From: Phocoena phocoena
Lineage: Eukaryota > Chordata > Mammalia > Artiodactyla > Phocoenidae
Assembly (NCBI RefSeq): GCF_963924675.1
Contig: NC_089232.1
Span: 30,640,842-30,704,841, forward strand
DNA: 64,000 bases
Direction: 5' to 3'
Shown here: one piece after another, positions 21,385 to 32,989 of the stretch
Numbering within the stretch: position 1 is the first letter of the stretch
How the letters are laid out: each line of letters begins with the position of its first letter
Made by a program: the position numbers and the translations under genes
The notes under the pieces: model-generated
Seen by the model: the letters and a program-made list of their open reading frames with translations, nothing else
Database searches by the model: none
Told to the model about the DNA's origin: nothing

Positions 21385-22975
21385 TGACTTACTGTGTTTG
21401 GGGTCTCCTTTTCACAGGCTGCAGGTTCATAGTTCCCATTGTTTTTGGTGTCTGTCCCCAGTGGCTAAAGTTGGTTCAGTATGTTGTGTAGGCTTGCTGG
21501 TAGAGGGGACTGGTGTCTGTGTTCTGGTGGATGAGGCTGGATCTTGCCTTTCTGGTGGACATGACCATATTCACTGGTGTGTTTTGGGGTGTCTGTGAAA
21601 TTATTATGATTTTAGGCAGCCTCTCTGCTAATGGGTGGGGTTGTGTTCCTGTCTTGCTTGTTGTTTGGCATAGGGTGTCCAGCACTGTAACTTGCTGGTG
21701 GTTGAGTGGAGCTGGCTCTTAGCGCTGAGATGGAGATCTCTGGGAGAGCCTTCACAGTTTGATATTACATGGAGCTGGGAGGTCTCTGGTGGACCAATGT
21801 CCTGAACTCGACTCTCCCACCTCAGAGGCACAGGCCTGACACCTGGCCAGAGCACCAAGACCCTGTCATCCACACAGCTCAGAATAAAAGGCAGAAATAA
21901 ATAAATAAATAATAAAATAAAAGTTATTAAAATAAAAAAATTAAAAAGTAATAAAAAAAAAAGAAAGAAGAGAGGAACCAAACCAAAAAACAAATCCACC
22001 AATGATAACAAGCTCTAAAAACTATACTAAGAAAAAAGGACAGACAGAACCCTAGGTCAAATGGTAAAAGCAAAGTTATACAGACAAAATCATACAAAGA
22101 AGCATACACATACACACTCACAAAAAGAGAAAAATGGAAAAAAATGTATATATAAAAAAAGGAAGACAGCAACCAAATCAATTAACAAATTTACCCATGA
22201 TAATAAACTCTAAATACTAAACTAAGGTAAACATAAAACCAGAAACAAATTAGATGGAGAAGGCAAACCCCAAGTCTACAGTTGTTCCCAAAGTCCACCA
22301 CCTCAGTTTTGGGATGATTCATTGTCTATTCATGTATTCCACAGATGCAGGGTACATCAAGTTGATTGTGGAGATTTAGTCTGCTGCTCCCGAGGCTGCT
22401 GGGAGGTGTTTCCATTTCTCTTCTTTGTTCGCACAGCTCCCAGGGTTCAGCTTTGGATTTGGCCCCGCCTCTGTGTGTAGGTCGCCTGAAGGTGTCTGTT
22501 CTTCGCTCAGACAGGACGGGGTTAAAGTAATAGCTGATTCGGGGGCTCTGGCTCACTCAGTCTGGGGGAAGGGATGGGTACGGAATGCAGGGCGAGCCTG
22601 TGGTGGCAGAGGCTGGTGTGACATTGCAACAGCCTGAGGTGCGCCATGAGTTCTCCCCAGGAAATTGTCCCTGGATCACGGGACCCTGGCAGTGGCAGAC
22701 TGCACGGGCTCCCGGGAGGGGAGGTGTGGATAGTGACCTGTGCTTGCACACAGGCTTCTTGGTGGCTGCAGCAGCAGCCTTAACATTTCATGCCCATCTC
22801 TGGTGCCCACACTGATAGCTGCAGCTTGTGCCCATCTCTAGAGGTCGTTTAGGCGGTGCTCTGAATCCTCTCTCCTCTCACACCCCGAAACAATGGTCTC
22901 TTGCCTCTTAGGCAGTTCCAGACTTTTTCCCGGACTCCCTTCCGGCTAGCTGTGGTGCACTAGCCCCCTTCAGGA
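21385..22975 (-). promoter_or_regulatory. L1-2 5' UTR (about 1.6 kb)
   Basis: The proximal part resembles the other L1s (TGGGTGGGGTTGTGTTCCTG near 21640). The distal part, about 21890-22975, contains an A-rich block (21885-22260) and then a GC-rich, CpG-containing block, a type known from older ruminant/cetacean L1s. Frames through it on either strand are chance frames. Confidence 0.7.
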
Positions 22976-24390
22976 GCGTTTCTGCAGAAGGTAAGCAAGT
23001 TCCTGTCTGGTAACTTGTTGTTCCCTCTGAAGCAGGAGGCAAAGCCATCTGCTGGGAGTCAGGGAAGAGACAGAGGGAAGGTTAGAGGTATGCAGAGAGC
23101 TGAGAATGCTGACACCAAGTGATAAGTGGGAAAACATGCTCACTAGAGAAACCCCAGAGGACTGCCTGGCAGTGGCAGCGTGATGGGCATCGATTTGTAG
23201 TCTTTGAAATCTGTGCTGGGAGTGCTGTTGCTGCCAGCTCTCAGCTGCTGCCTGCAGGCCCAGAACAAACAGAGCTGGGGGAACCGCATTGGAAGTTGGC
23301 CTGGTGGGGCACTGAAAAGATGGATGGTCGAGGGAGTTTGGTTTGTTGTGACAACAATGCTGACATGAGGGACTGTGGATACAGAACTGGAACACAGGGA
23401 AGTGAAGGTAAGAGGAATGTGGACAGGGAGGAAAGCAGATGGGTCAGCAACTGATGGCCCCAGTGAGGGTGAAGGAGGGCCAGGCGGAGGCTGGTGGACA
23501 AGCAACTGCGTGCCTAGTGGCAGGCATGTGAAGGACAGAGGCTGCACTTGGGGTGGTGATAAGCCTGGTATGAGCCTGGGGGGTGGCTGGCTCATGTTGA
23601 TGGGTGAGGAGACCCTAAAATGACAGCACTGGGATTTGGAGCAAGAACTAACAGTGACACCTGACAGTAGGAGGTGAGGCTGTGCAGAGCCAGTGGTCCA
23701 GGTGCTCTGATTGAGGGGGACACAGAGGCCCAGCGTTCACACCAGCAGGGGGTGGAGGAAGGATGGCAGGAACCACTAGAAGAGGACTTGGGTTTTCCAG
23801 GCATTCACAAGGGAGGAAAGGCAATGGTCTGAAGATGGAAAGTGGGCCCAAGGAGGTCAACCCAGGCTCCTGGTTGTGACGAACATGGGGCGGGAAGGAG
23901 CAAAGCACTAACTCCAGAGAAGGCTGCCCAGGAAGCAGGGACCTTGGGGGAGGTGATGGAACACTCAAAGAAGAGGGAGGAGCTTTCCGGTTGTAGAAGG
24001 GAAGAGAGGCCCAGGGCGAAGGAGCACAGAGGTGCAGTGCAGTTATGAGGCTGAATTGGCTCGATGGTGATACCTGCAGGGATGGCTGCATTGTGTCCTG
24101 AGGGCCTAAGTAGGGGGGCTGCTGGCCTCATGAAAAGGTCTCCACTCTCAGCAGCCTGGGCAGAGGTCTCCAGCTCTTGAAGGCTCTGTGGCCACCGCTG
24201 TTCAAGAGTGGCTGTGCCTCTACCATCTCCCATCAGACTTTCCTCTCCCAGCCCCCAGCTGTCAGCAAGGGAGACTGGACCTTGTAGCTGTTTCCCCGTG
24301 GAGGAAAGCAAGCTTCTTGGAGGAACAGGCTGGTCAGATTTTCCCTGTAGATCAGGGCCTAGCAAAGCACCTGGCCCATGTGTGAACCAT
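22976..24390. other. Unique GC-rich sequence, no gene recognised
   Basis: G/A-rich on the plus strand, giving long overlapping minus-strand frames (up to 186 codons at 23805-24365) with serine/proline/leucine-rich translations and no domain. It may contain very old unrecognised repeats. CACCAGCAGGGGGTGG at about 23740 is a degenerate CTCF-like core with the final cytosine changed. Confidence 0.4.
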
Positions 24391-24394
24391 GCAG

Positions 24395-24565
24395 GGGCTC
24401 AGATATTTATTAAACTAACAGTAGAAGAGCAGTAGAATATCAGAGCTGGAGGAGTTGATCACTGAGATCACATAACTTACTGCCCCTCCCTCATTCTACA
24501 GATGAGGAAACGGAGGTACAGAGGTGAAGCAGCTTGCCCAAGGTCACGTTGCTACTAAATGCTGA
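24395..24565 (+). repeat. MIR SINE fragment
   Basis: It has the classic MIR order: CATTCTACAGATGAGGAAAC, AGGTGAAGCAGCTTGCCCAA, GGTCACGTTGC. Confidence 0.85.
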
Positions 24566-24604
24566 CCTGTGTTGGGCGTTTCAAGTGATGAGATGCAGGT
24601 AAGG

Positions 24605-24840
24605 GGCTGAGAAGGGGCTCTGGGGCCAGAGTGCTTGGATTCAAGTCCCAGCTCTGCCATTTACCAGCTGTGTGATCACTTAATGTCCTCACCTGTAAAC
24701 GGGATCATAATGGTGCCACCTCATTGGGCTGCTGTGAGCACTGAACAAGTCGATCTGTTGAAAGCTTCTAGAACACAGCTGGACATGTCATAGTGCACTA
24801 TAAGTGTTCGCTGTTGCAGCTGTTATTATTATTATTATCA
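24605..24840 (+). repeat. MIR SINE, nearly complete
   Basis: Contains GGCTCTGGGGCCAGAGTGCT, TGGATTCAAGTCCCAGCTCT, CATTTACCAGCTGTGTGATC, CCTCACCTGTAAACGGG and ends in (ATT)n. Two MIRs lie head to tail with the previous fragment. Confidence 0.88.
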
Positions 24841-25177
24841 CCAAGTGAACCCCTAAATGAAGAACAAAGGCAGCAAAAATATTTTTAAGGAAAAGATTTT
24901 AAAATCTCATGATAACAATGTTTGATTTCATCTATTCAAATTTGCATCTGACCCTTATAACTATCACGGAGAGAATTATTTTTGAGGAAACCTTGCTTCA
25001 TATCTTAAATTCTCACTAATTACATAGACTATTCAATAGGCAGAAGTTTCTTTCGCAGGAAAATGGACAAAAAGTTAAAAAGAACACGTGCCTCTCAGCC
25101 CCACTGTGTTAGTTGCGACCTGTCGCCCAGGTTCGGGGAAGCGCCGGCTCTCCCGGCCTCGCTGCACTGCCCCGCGG

Positions 25178-25191
25178 CCTCCAGGGGGCAC
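25178..25191 (+). promoter_or_regulatory. Weak CTCF-like site
   Basis: CCTCCAGGGGGCAC differs from the core CCASYAGRKGGCRS only at the third base. It lies in a small CpG-containing patch. Confidence 0.3.
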
Positions 25192-26119
25192 CCTCTCCCA
25201 CACGAAGCCAGTCCCTCGGTTCACATCCTTGCTTTAGATCCGTCAAGGGCTGCCCAGGCCCCATGGCCCCAAGTGTGCCGCCAGCCCCACCTGCTGGACT
25301 CCAGGGCACCATCCTGGGTCCCAACCATCCTGTGTTTCTATGTCTGCGTCCCATTCTTCACCTTGTCCTTCCAGTGTGGGCTCCAATGGCTCGCCATGCA
25401 GCAGGGGTCTCCCCCTCCTCCACCTCTGATAACTGCAGGGTCCAGGATGGTGTCCAGTGAAGCCGTGGGAGGCGGGAAAGAATCAAAAACAACGGGCACT
25501 TGGAGGGGCTCCCTTTCCCACAGCAGGAGATGTGACAGCCCTGGGGAGTTTTCTCCTGGCTGGTTATTCACAGGCACTGAAGCTGTGGATTCCTGATGTT
25601 ACTCATTTAAAGTGCGCCATCATTAATTACAAAATCAGTCATCTTTTCAGTAGCAAACGAAGAAAAGACATGGCTCAGCCCACCCTCATTTTTTTCCCCA
25701 CCTTCAGATGTTTCTCACGCCCTGGGCAACGGTAGAAAGCAACACACAGAATATTATTTTTCCATTATCTTTGACGATTGCTTTCCCAGAACTGATTAAG
25801 GGTAGAATGGTTTGGCTTTCCTAGACTGAAGGATTCAGAAGCTTGTGGACGTTTTGAAAGGAACAAAATAACATTTTAATCTAGGACATTCTATGCTGTT
25901 CCTCCCACATAATCAAGCCACTGGAAACCTGACTAAATATTGCACAAGCACCGGCAGCAGGGAAGTTGGACCATAGAGGCAACAGCTTGCAGCTTGAGGT
26001 GGAAGGAGGACAGTGGCTTGGCTGGAACCCTTGTCCTCAAACTCTCTTACTTCTATGTAATGTGGAACTTCCCCAAGCACTCTACATACTGTGTCTCACT
26101 AGATTTTCTTATCAGCCTG

Positions 26120-26480
26120 TCAGCCTTGGCTTTGCAGCTGGAAGACTTGCATTCACATACCAGCATCTCTACTTACCAGCAGTCAATAATTCTCTCCAGC
26201 CCTTAGTTTTCTCATCCGCAAAATGGGCTCCATGGTAGTGCCTGCCCCCTGAGGTACCATGCGGGCTTCCTGAGATAAGGCAAGGGCAGCCCTCCCACAA
26301 CATCTGACACCAGCAAGTGCTTCACAAAGTCTACAGTTTCATTATTATTATTACTATTTTTATTATCATTATTTCTCCCATTTTTAACATAATGAAGCCA
26401 AGACTCTAGTCAAGGCATTTGCCTAAGAACCGCTACATTGACAGAGCTGAAGTTGGAACCCCATCTCCTGGCTCCGGTCC
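26120..26480 (+). repeat. MIR-like sequence, degraded
   Basis: TAGTTTTCTCATCCGCAAAA followed by ATGGGCTCC, a degraded region and an (ATT)n tract near 26340 give a MIR-type layout. A second MIR-like part follows (GCTGAAGTTGGAACCCC, then CTCCGGTCCAGTGCTCTGAG). Confidence 0.6.
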
Positions 26481-27720
26481 AGTGCTCTGAGCTATGTCCT
26501 GCCACGGTGACAACCACATGGTCTCTCCTCCATCCAAAGGGAGGAAAGCGTAATTAATGTTTTCAAGAGATTCCAGATGCCCAGATGAAAGGAAGCACAG
26601 GCATGTCATTACCCAGCGTTTTTGTCTTATCACTTGCTGTCTTTGAAGTTTGTTTTGGAGGAAGAACTTGATGTTTTCGCTGGGTCTGGTCCTTATGCGT
26701 TAGTCCCCTGGGCCCTGGGCTCACCATCGCGCTTGCCAGCCCCGGGCCTCCCCCTCCAGATCTCCTGCAGCTGGGAGTTGCAGCTCCTGACACGAAAGCC
26801 CACTGTCCACATCAGCTCTGAGCAGAGTTAGCAGTGGGCTACTGGAAGCCCTCCCACCCCGCAATTCGCTGTCTTCATATGAAAGGCTTTGTCCTCCTGT
26901 GTCCCTCTCGCTGCTTTGCTCTCTAACAGTGAGAAGCCTCCTGGGGGAGGGGGGGAGGTGACATCACTCAACACAAAGGCGCGAGCTACTGCTTTTAGAT
27001 GGGCGGTGCAACTCCTAACAACTAAGAGGAGAGGGGGAGGGAGGAGGAGGAAGCGGAGGCCTCAAGACAAACCTCCTCCCTCACAATTACGGGGAAGGCT
27101 GAATCATGAAAGACGTGAATCAGATTTATTCTCGTTGCTTTCAAAATAAACACCACAGGACCAGCGTGACCTGACAGCCTGTTCTTGTCCTCAGAGGCCT
27201 GTGGTCTCAATTAAGAAAAAGAAAAGACAGCACGTCCCAGCCCCAAAGATTGTGTCATCCTGAACTGGTGAGACCATCGTTCTTGCTCTTCCATGGCGAG
27301 AAAGAAACCTGTGACCCTGCGCTCCTATTTCTATGTCATCATGGGCCTGGTTGGGTCATTGTGGCAACTGGAGGGCAACAGGCAAGCCTCACAGCCCAGG
27401 ACAAAGGCGAGAGTGCTGGGAGCGTTCGCTGCCACCTGCTTTCTCTAGCCACCCAGACGTAGCTCAAGCTCCAGATATGGGGGATGTTGAGGTGGGGGAA
27501 GCAGAAGGGAAGGTCCATCCTCTTGGTTGCGGAAGAGTGTTTCTATCCCCCAAGACCCACCTTCACGTCTGAGCTTTGAGTAGAGGGTGGAAACTCAGGA
27601 AGTATGATGGGAGATTCCAGGAAGGACATATCTCCTGCACTGCCTTTCACCGAATTTGAAGTTCTGTCTCTCAATTTTCACTGATTCCATTTACTTAGCT
27701 GTCAAAGGAATCTGATTTTT

Positions 27721-27931
27721 TTTTTTTTTTTTTTTTTTTGCGGTACGCGTACCTCTCACTGTTGTGGCCTCTCCCGTTGCGGAGCACAGGCTCCAGATGC
27801 GCAGGCTCAGTGGCCATGGCTCACGGGCCTAGCTGCTCAGTGGCATGTGGGATCTTCCAGGACTGGGGCACAAACCCGTGTCCCCTGCATCGGCAGGCAG
27901 ACTCTCAACCACTGCGCCACCAGGGAAGCCC
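27721..27931 (-). mobile_element. CHR-type SINE with perfect target-site duplication
   Basis: Reverse-strand copy with an uninterrupted T-run. The flanking duplication AGGAATCTGATTTTT (27706-27720 and 27932-27946) is perfect over 15 bp, so this is probably one of the younger insertions in the window. Confidence 0.96.
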
Positions 27932-28137
27932 AGGAATCTGATTTTTAAGAGCCTCTTTTAAAATGCAAACTCACCTTTAAGTGGTGATATTAAAGTATTC
28001 CTATCAGCAAGCTGGAAGAGCTGATTTTATGGGGTGGCCCTTGGGTAGAGTCAAGCTGTCCAGCCCTGACAGAGGGGCAACCATACAACCTAGTGGTAAA
28101 CCTGCTAGGCCAGGGATAGAAGATCTGTTTTCCATGC

Positions 28138-28604
28138 TGTTATGCATTGAACATACCCTGCAAATGTATGTTCAAATCTTAACCCTGGCTACCTCAGAAT
28201 ATTTGGAAATAGGTTCATTGCAGATAAAGCTATACTCCATATTAGAGTAGGGTGGGCCTTTACTCCAATATGATTGGTGTCCTTTTAAAAAGAAGATGTG
28301 AAGATAGGAGGGGAGAATGCCACGTGAGGACATGAAGACACCCAGACACCAAGAGAATACAGCCATGTGAAGGCAGAGGCAGAAATTGGAGTCAGGCTGT
28401 CACAAGCCAAGGAACTCCTGGGGCTATCAGAAGCTGGAAGAGGTAAGGAAGGATACCCCCTAGAGCCTTTGGAGGGAGTGTGGCCATGCTCATACCTTGA
28501 TTTTTGTACTTCTAGCCTCCAGAACCATGAGAGAATAAATGTCTGTTGTTTAATGCCACCTGGTTCATGGAACTTTGTTATAGCAGCCCTAGGAAACTAA
28601 CACA
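28138..28604 (+). repeat. MaLR-type (ERVL-MaLR) solo LTR
   Basis: About 467 bp starting TGTTATGCATTGAA and ending in CTAACACA. The internal order is characteristic of MaLR LTRs: ATTGGTGTCCTTTTAAAAAG, CCACGTGAGGACATGAAGAC, then CCTCCAGAACCATGAGAGAA, AATAAA at 28534-28539 and TGTCTGTTGTTTAA. No duplication is obvious and no internal retroviral region is adjacent. The exact subfamily is not assigned. Confidence 0.75.
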
Positions 28605-29166
28605 CACACCTACTCCAGTATCTGACTCACCAATTTGTTGTGACCTGAACAAATGTTGGCTCCTATCAGAGATTCTGAAAAATGAGATGGTAGGATCCTT
28701 CAAGCTCAACAACATTTAAGGGTTATTCTAAGGTTAGGAAGGCAGTTCATTCATTCAGCTAATTCTCTTTGAGTATGTTCTGTGCCAAGCTTGGGGTGGT
28801 GAGAAGGACACTGCTCTCAGGGAGGTGTGTTCTTGTCTCTCAAAGGGAGGATGAGACTATTAGAAAGGACTGGACATGGGCTAAAGCCAGGAGGAGGCTG
28901 GGCCCCTCAAAGTCCCCAGAGCAGGTCCCAAGGAGCTGGAAGGCCACAGGTGGACTTCTGAACCAGCAACGCAAGGGGAGACGGAAATTAAAGATTTCCC
29001 AAGAGGTCAGAAAGGAAATTAGCTACATGGTAAATTAACATGGTTGATGTTTAGGAAGGTGTTAACTTGCATTTCAGTGTTATCTGCAAATACCTAAAAT
29101 TATAGTTATACACTTCTTGCTTGTGATCACTTTTTTTATTCTCCTAGATATTTTGTTCTTTGAAAT
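28605..29166. other. Unique sequence, no gene recognised
   Basis: No repeat or coding signal is visible. A plus-strand frame at 28769-29038 lacks any recognisable feature. Confidence 0.4.
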
Positions 29167-29250
29167 ATCGGGTCAGCCAAATAGTTCATTTGGGTTTTTC
29201 CGTACCATCTTATGGAAAACCCCGAATGAACATGTTGGCCAACCCAATAA
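29167..29250. mobile_element. Mariner-derived hairpin element (MITE-like)
   Basis: About 83 bp, almost wholly palindromic. The left arm GGGTCAGCCAAATAGTTCAT pairs with the right arm ending in ATGTTGGCCAACCCAATA, around ACCATCTTATGG. This is the short internally deleted mariner family common in cetartiodactyls. Arms are diverged and the left TA is altered, so it is older than the copy at 62329. Confidence 0.8.
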
Positions 29251-29489
29251 CAACTCACTTTAAGAAACAAATAACGATAGAAAAACAAGAAGTGGTTTCT
29301 GGGGCAGGGGAGGGGGGGATCATTGTTCTTTTCTAAGCCTTACCATTGGGCCAGGGAAGCCAGAGAAAGATCCACAACGTACAGAGGCAGCCACAAGACT
29401 TGCAAGCAAAAGTGCTAGGAGAAATGAATGCCTTTTAAATTAATTTTTGTTATAACAACGCACATAGTTTCAGACATCAACTTGAACTA

Positions 29490-32055
29490 AACTATTTATA
29501 AGAAAATATGAGTCCCTGTTCTATCTTTTGCCCATGTTCCCCTCCCCAGAGGCCACCACTGTCAACTGCTGTTTTCCTGGGTTTACCTCATCTCCATGTT
29601 TCTAAAGGACAAGTATATGCTATTATCTTTTTCTTTATCAATTTTAGATACTGTCTACTGACTTCCTATTATGCTGGATGAGATTCTAGTTCTCTTACAC
29701 CACCACCCCCATCCCTCTGTTTCCTGTTCCCCCTCCTCCCCATGAAGTTAGATTACAGCTCTTAGATCAATATTCACTATTTACATAATATGCTTAGACA
29801 AATATTATTCACAGCTAAGCATTGTAATGCTCTATGATTATGTTTCCTTTCTTAGTTTTTGTTTTATCTGCAGTTAATAATTCTCTTGGTTTTTTATTTA
29901 CTTAGGTTTTTTTTTTTTTTTTGTACTTAATTGTTAACTCACCCCATAACTTCCAGAAGTCTCTCAGAACATTTTTCTACAAGACTAACAAAGTCAGGCA
30001 ATCTAATTGTTCCTTTCTTTCTTTCTGTTGAAGCCATCCCTCATGAAGACCTGCTTTCACCTGTCTGGGCTGTTTGCTCTCTAGGCTGACTGGAGAGCTG
30101 TCTTCCTGGGCCTGAATTCTCTTTGCTGTCATTCTTGGAATTATTTTGCCTCTCTTTTTGAATTGCATCCTTTATTTCTTTCATGTTTTCCTCTTCTTAG
30201 TTTAATACCTTGTTTGAATGGAATAAATGCTCCAGTAGTCTCATAATGTTAAAAATGTGGTCCAGCAGTGGAGGGTACAGTGACGGCCATTTTCATCATG
30301 ACTGTCCTTTGAGTAACACTTCTCCAATCTGGACAATTGTCATATACACCTATTCCACAGACTCTGGGATCTCCCTTCATCATATTCCTGGTGATTCCTT
30401 TCATTTCTTTTCTGGGTTGAAATTCATTTTTTCAATCCCATGACCTCTTTCTTGCTTTATTCCCAGTAGCTTCCAATGGCTTCCTAAGAAAGGGTACATG
30501 GTAAGTAGAGTTTTTGAGACATTCCATGTCTAAAAATGTCTTTATTATGTCTGTCCTCCTACTTCATTGACTGTTAGCTGACTATAGAATTCTAGGTTAG
30601 AAATAATTAATTTTTCTAGGTTGGAAAAATTTTTTAATTATTTTTCATAATTTGGGGGGCATCATTCCACTGCCTTCTTGTTTCCAGCATTGCAGTTGAG
30701 AAATCCAAAGCCATTCAGATTCTTCATTTTAATGTGATATAGTTTTTCTCTCTGGAAGCTTATAGGATCTTCTTTGTCCTCAGCGTTCTGAAATCACACG
30801 GTGATGTGGTTTTTTTTGTGGGTTCACAGGGCTCTCACTGGGCACTTTGAATCTGGAAAGTTTTGTTCTTCAGTTCTAAGAAATTTTCTTAAACTGTTGT
30901 TGATGATCTATTCCTCTCAGCCTCCTCTGTCCACTTTTGAAATTCCATTTCATCAGATTTTGGGTCTCCTGTACTTACCCTCTAATGTTCTTATGCTGTC
31001 TCTCCTAATTTCCATTTCTTTGTGATTTTATTCCATTTTCCAGGAGATTTGTTCCCATTTAGCTTCAGTTCTTCTACTGAATTCCTAGTTTCTGCCATTA
31101 CATTTTAATTTTCAAGAGTTTTTTATTTTTTGAATTTAAAAAATGACACATTGTTCTTGTTTCATTGATGCAGTCTCTTCTATCCTCTAGGAGTATTACT
31201 GATAGCTTTATAAAAGTAGTTTTCTTCTATCTTACACTTACTCTGTTTCCTTTAGATTACTTTCCACTATTTATCTGGGCCTCTTTAGAGAATTTTCTCA
31301 GTGTCTGACAAGCATTGGCTATCTGCTCTTGACTAATATTTGGGTCCAAAAAGCTGCCTCAAAGTTCTGAGTGTGTGAAGGCCTTGATAAATTAGAGCTT
31401 CCCCCTCAGAGTAATCTGAAAGGTTGTGTATTGGGAACCTCCAACTCAGGCCGTTTTCTCTTAGGCTGGTCAGATTTCCCAAGAAAAGTCGTCTCTCCCC
31501 ACTGAAGTGGAGGGTACTGGATGCTGACGTTTCGGGAGATGAGTGGAGGGAGTGCGCTGGTGGTCTCAGCATTCAGTTGTATGTGCCTGCTTCATATCCC
31601 TGTTTTCTGTGCGGTACTCAAGCCTGTGTTTTCCCTCTTTATAGAAAAACCTCTCATCTTGTACTGGGATGGGAAAAGGGCAGTGTGGAGTAAAGAGGGA
31701 ATCTAATCACTTGTCAACAGCTTTCACCTCTTGTTTCTTATGGGGGCCTCCTCTCTACCCCCTGTTCTGGAAGTGCCCAATGCTGTCCATTTCTGAGACC
31801 TTTGAGGATTCTGTGGAATAGATCAAGTTGGTTTTTCACTTTCTGTACATTACTTAAGATTCAGCTTTATCAACTCTGCTACTTCTGTTACCACTCACCC
31901 TTCTGATTTCCACCTTCAAAAATTTTGTAGCTGTTTTCTCCTTGTTTTCCCTGTCATTGTAATTTTATGTTTTTGTTTTGTTTTCAAATTTCCTCACTGG
32001 GGAGAAAACTTAGACATATATTCAATCAGGCATCTTAACCCAGAAGCTCTAAAAG
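29490..32055 (-). mobile_element. Old L1/HAL1-like element
   Basis: T/C-rich plus-strand sequence that reads, on the minus strand, like the 5' UTR and ORF1 half of an ancient L1. The right edge near 32020-32055 (AATCAGGCATCTTAACCCAG) resembles the old L1 5' start. The section 30520-31150 matches ORF1-type text, and no reverse-transcriptase portion follows. An ORF1-only structure fits HAL1, but a truncated L1M cannot be excluded. Confidence 0.5.
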
Positions 32056-32084
32056 CTAATTTTCCAAACCCAATGATAGCAACA

Positions 32085-32530
32085 TTTATTAATTATTTAT
32101 TGTTATCCCAGCAGTCATCTAATTACTTTACATATACTAACTCATTTAATCCCTGAACAAACCCTAAGAGATAAATACTATCATTATCAAATGGAGAAAT
32201 TTAGGCAAAGAGAAATTATGTAAAACCTCCCGGGCTTCCCTCGTGGTGCAGTGGTTGAGAGTCAGCCTGCTGAAGCAGAGGACACGAGTTCATGCCCCGG
32301 TCCACGAAGATCCCACATGCTGTGGAGCGGCTGGGCCCGTGGGCCATGGCCGCTGAGCCTGCACGCCTGGAGCCTGTGCTCCGCAACAGGAGAGGCCACA
32401 ACAGTGAGAGGCCCGCATACCACAAACAAAACAAAACAGAAAAAACAAAAAAAACCTCCCAATCAGTAAGTGGTAGAGCTGGGATTCAAGTCCAGAAATT
32501 TGGCTCCACATCTGAACATTGTCTTGCCTA
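32085..32530 (+). repeat. MIR SINE interrupted by a CHR SINE
   Basis: Left part: ACTAACTCATTTAATCCCTG and AAATGGAGAAATTTAGGCAAAG up to 32231. Right part: AGTAAGTGGTAGAGCTGGGA and TTCAAGTCCAGAAATTTGGC from 32461. Together they restore a continuous MIR. Confidence 0.85.
32232..32450 (+). mobile_element. CHR-type SINE inserted in MIR
   Basis: The head GGGCTTCCCTCGTGGTGCAG and an A-rich tail with C interruptions (AAACAAAACAAAACAG). Perfect 10-bp duplication AAAACCTCCC at 32222-32231 and 32451-32460. Confidence 0.96.
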
Positions 32531-32649
32531 AGGAATGTTACTATTTTTCTCTCTTACTCTAAGCCCTGGTTACCAGAAGACAAAGAGGGATCTGGTTGGG
32601 ATTCCCTTCAATAGCTCTTTTCTGGTTAAATGACATCTTGGTTCACTCT

Positions 32650-32830
32650 GTCTATGTCTCAGGCAGTATGCATAATTCTCATTTAATCCTCACAGCATTC
32701 TTATGTGGTAGGTATTAATGGGCACATTATACAGATGAGAACATTGGGGCACAGAGATACTAAGTAACTTGCTGAAGTCTCTTGTAGTAACTGGAAAAGC
32801 CAAGATTCAAATTCAAGTCCGTATGGCTTC
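32650..32830 (+). repeat. MIR SINE fragment
   Basis: CTCATTTAATCCTCACAGCA, ACAGATGAGAACATTGGGGC, AAGTAACTTGCTGAAGTCTC and TTCAAATTCAAGTCCG follow the MIR consensus order. Confidence 0.88.
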
Positions 32831-32989
32831 AAAGCTAAGGAGGGCTCTGGAGTGTGCTTAGAATTTTGGAAGGTGTCTCTCAAAAATGAGAAACTAGAGT
32901 ATATGCCGTAACTCCCTTCCCACATATACAAATAGTTAAAAAATAAATATTTATGATTCATTATTTTGGTTTTCTTCTTCAGGGACTCC

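Larger units (their letters stand above)
16085..22975 (-). mobile_element. LINE-1 element L1-2, long copy
   Basis: Minus-strand L1 of about 6.9 kb including one SINE. The 3' UTR begins at the T-rich left edge (TATCTTTATTGGAGTATAAT). ORF2 and ORF1 remnants follow, then an unusually long 5' UTR. No target-site duplication was found by eye at either end, so it may be slightly 5' truncated near 22975 or may have mutated flanks. The 5' UTR differs from those of L1-1 and L1-3 except near ORF1. Confidence 0.92.
24850..27705. other. 2.9 kb of mostly unique sequence, no gene recognised
   Basis: The part at 25100-25460 is locally GC- and CpG-rich and holds a CTCF-like near-match. The longest frame (177 codons, plus, 25063-25596) has no recognisable domain. 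MIR-like sequence occupies about 26120-26480 (CTCATCCGCAAAATGGGCTC and a terminal ATT-rich stretch). No CpG island of promoter size is visible by eye. Confidence 0.45.

Noticed and set aside
23805..24365. 186-codon minus-strand frame
   Set aside because: Several frames on both strands stay open here owing to purine-rich composition. No domain, signal peptide or splice framing is visible.
25063..25596. 177-codon plus-strand frame beginning MDKKLKRTRA
   Set aside because: The translation has no recognisable family and the DNA looks like non-coding CpG-containing sequence; overlapping frames are open on both strands.
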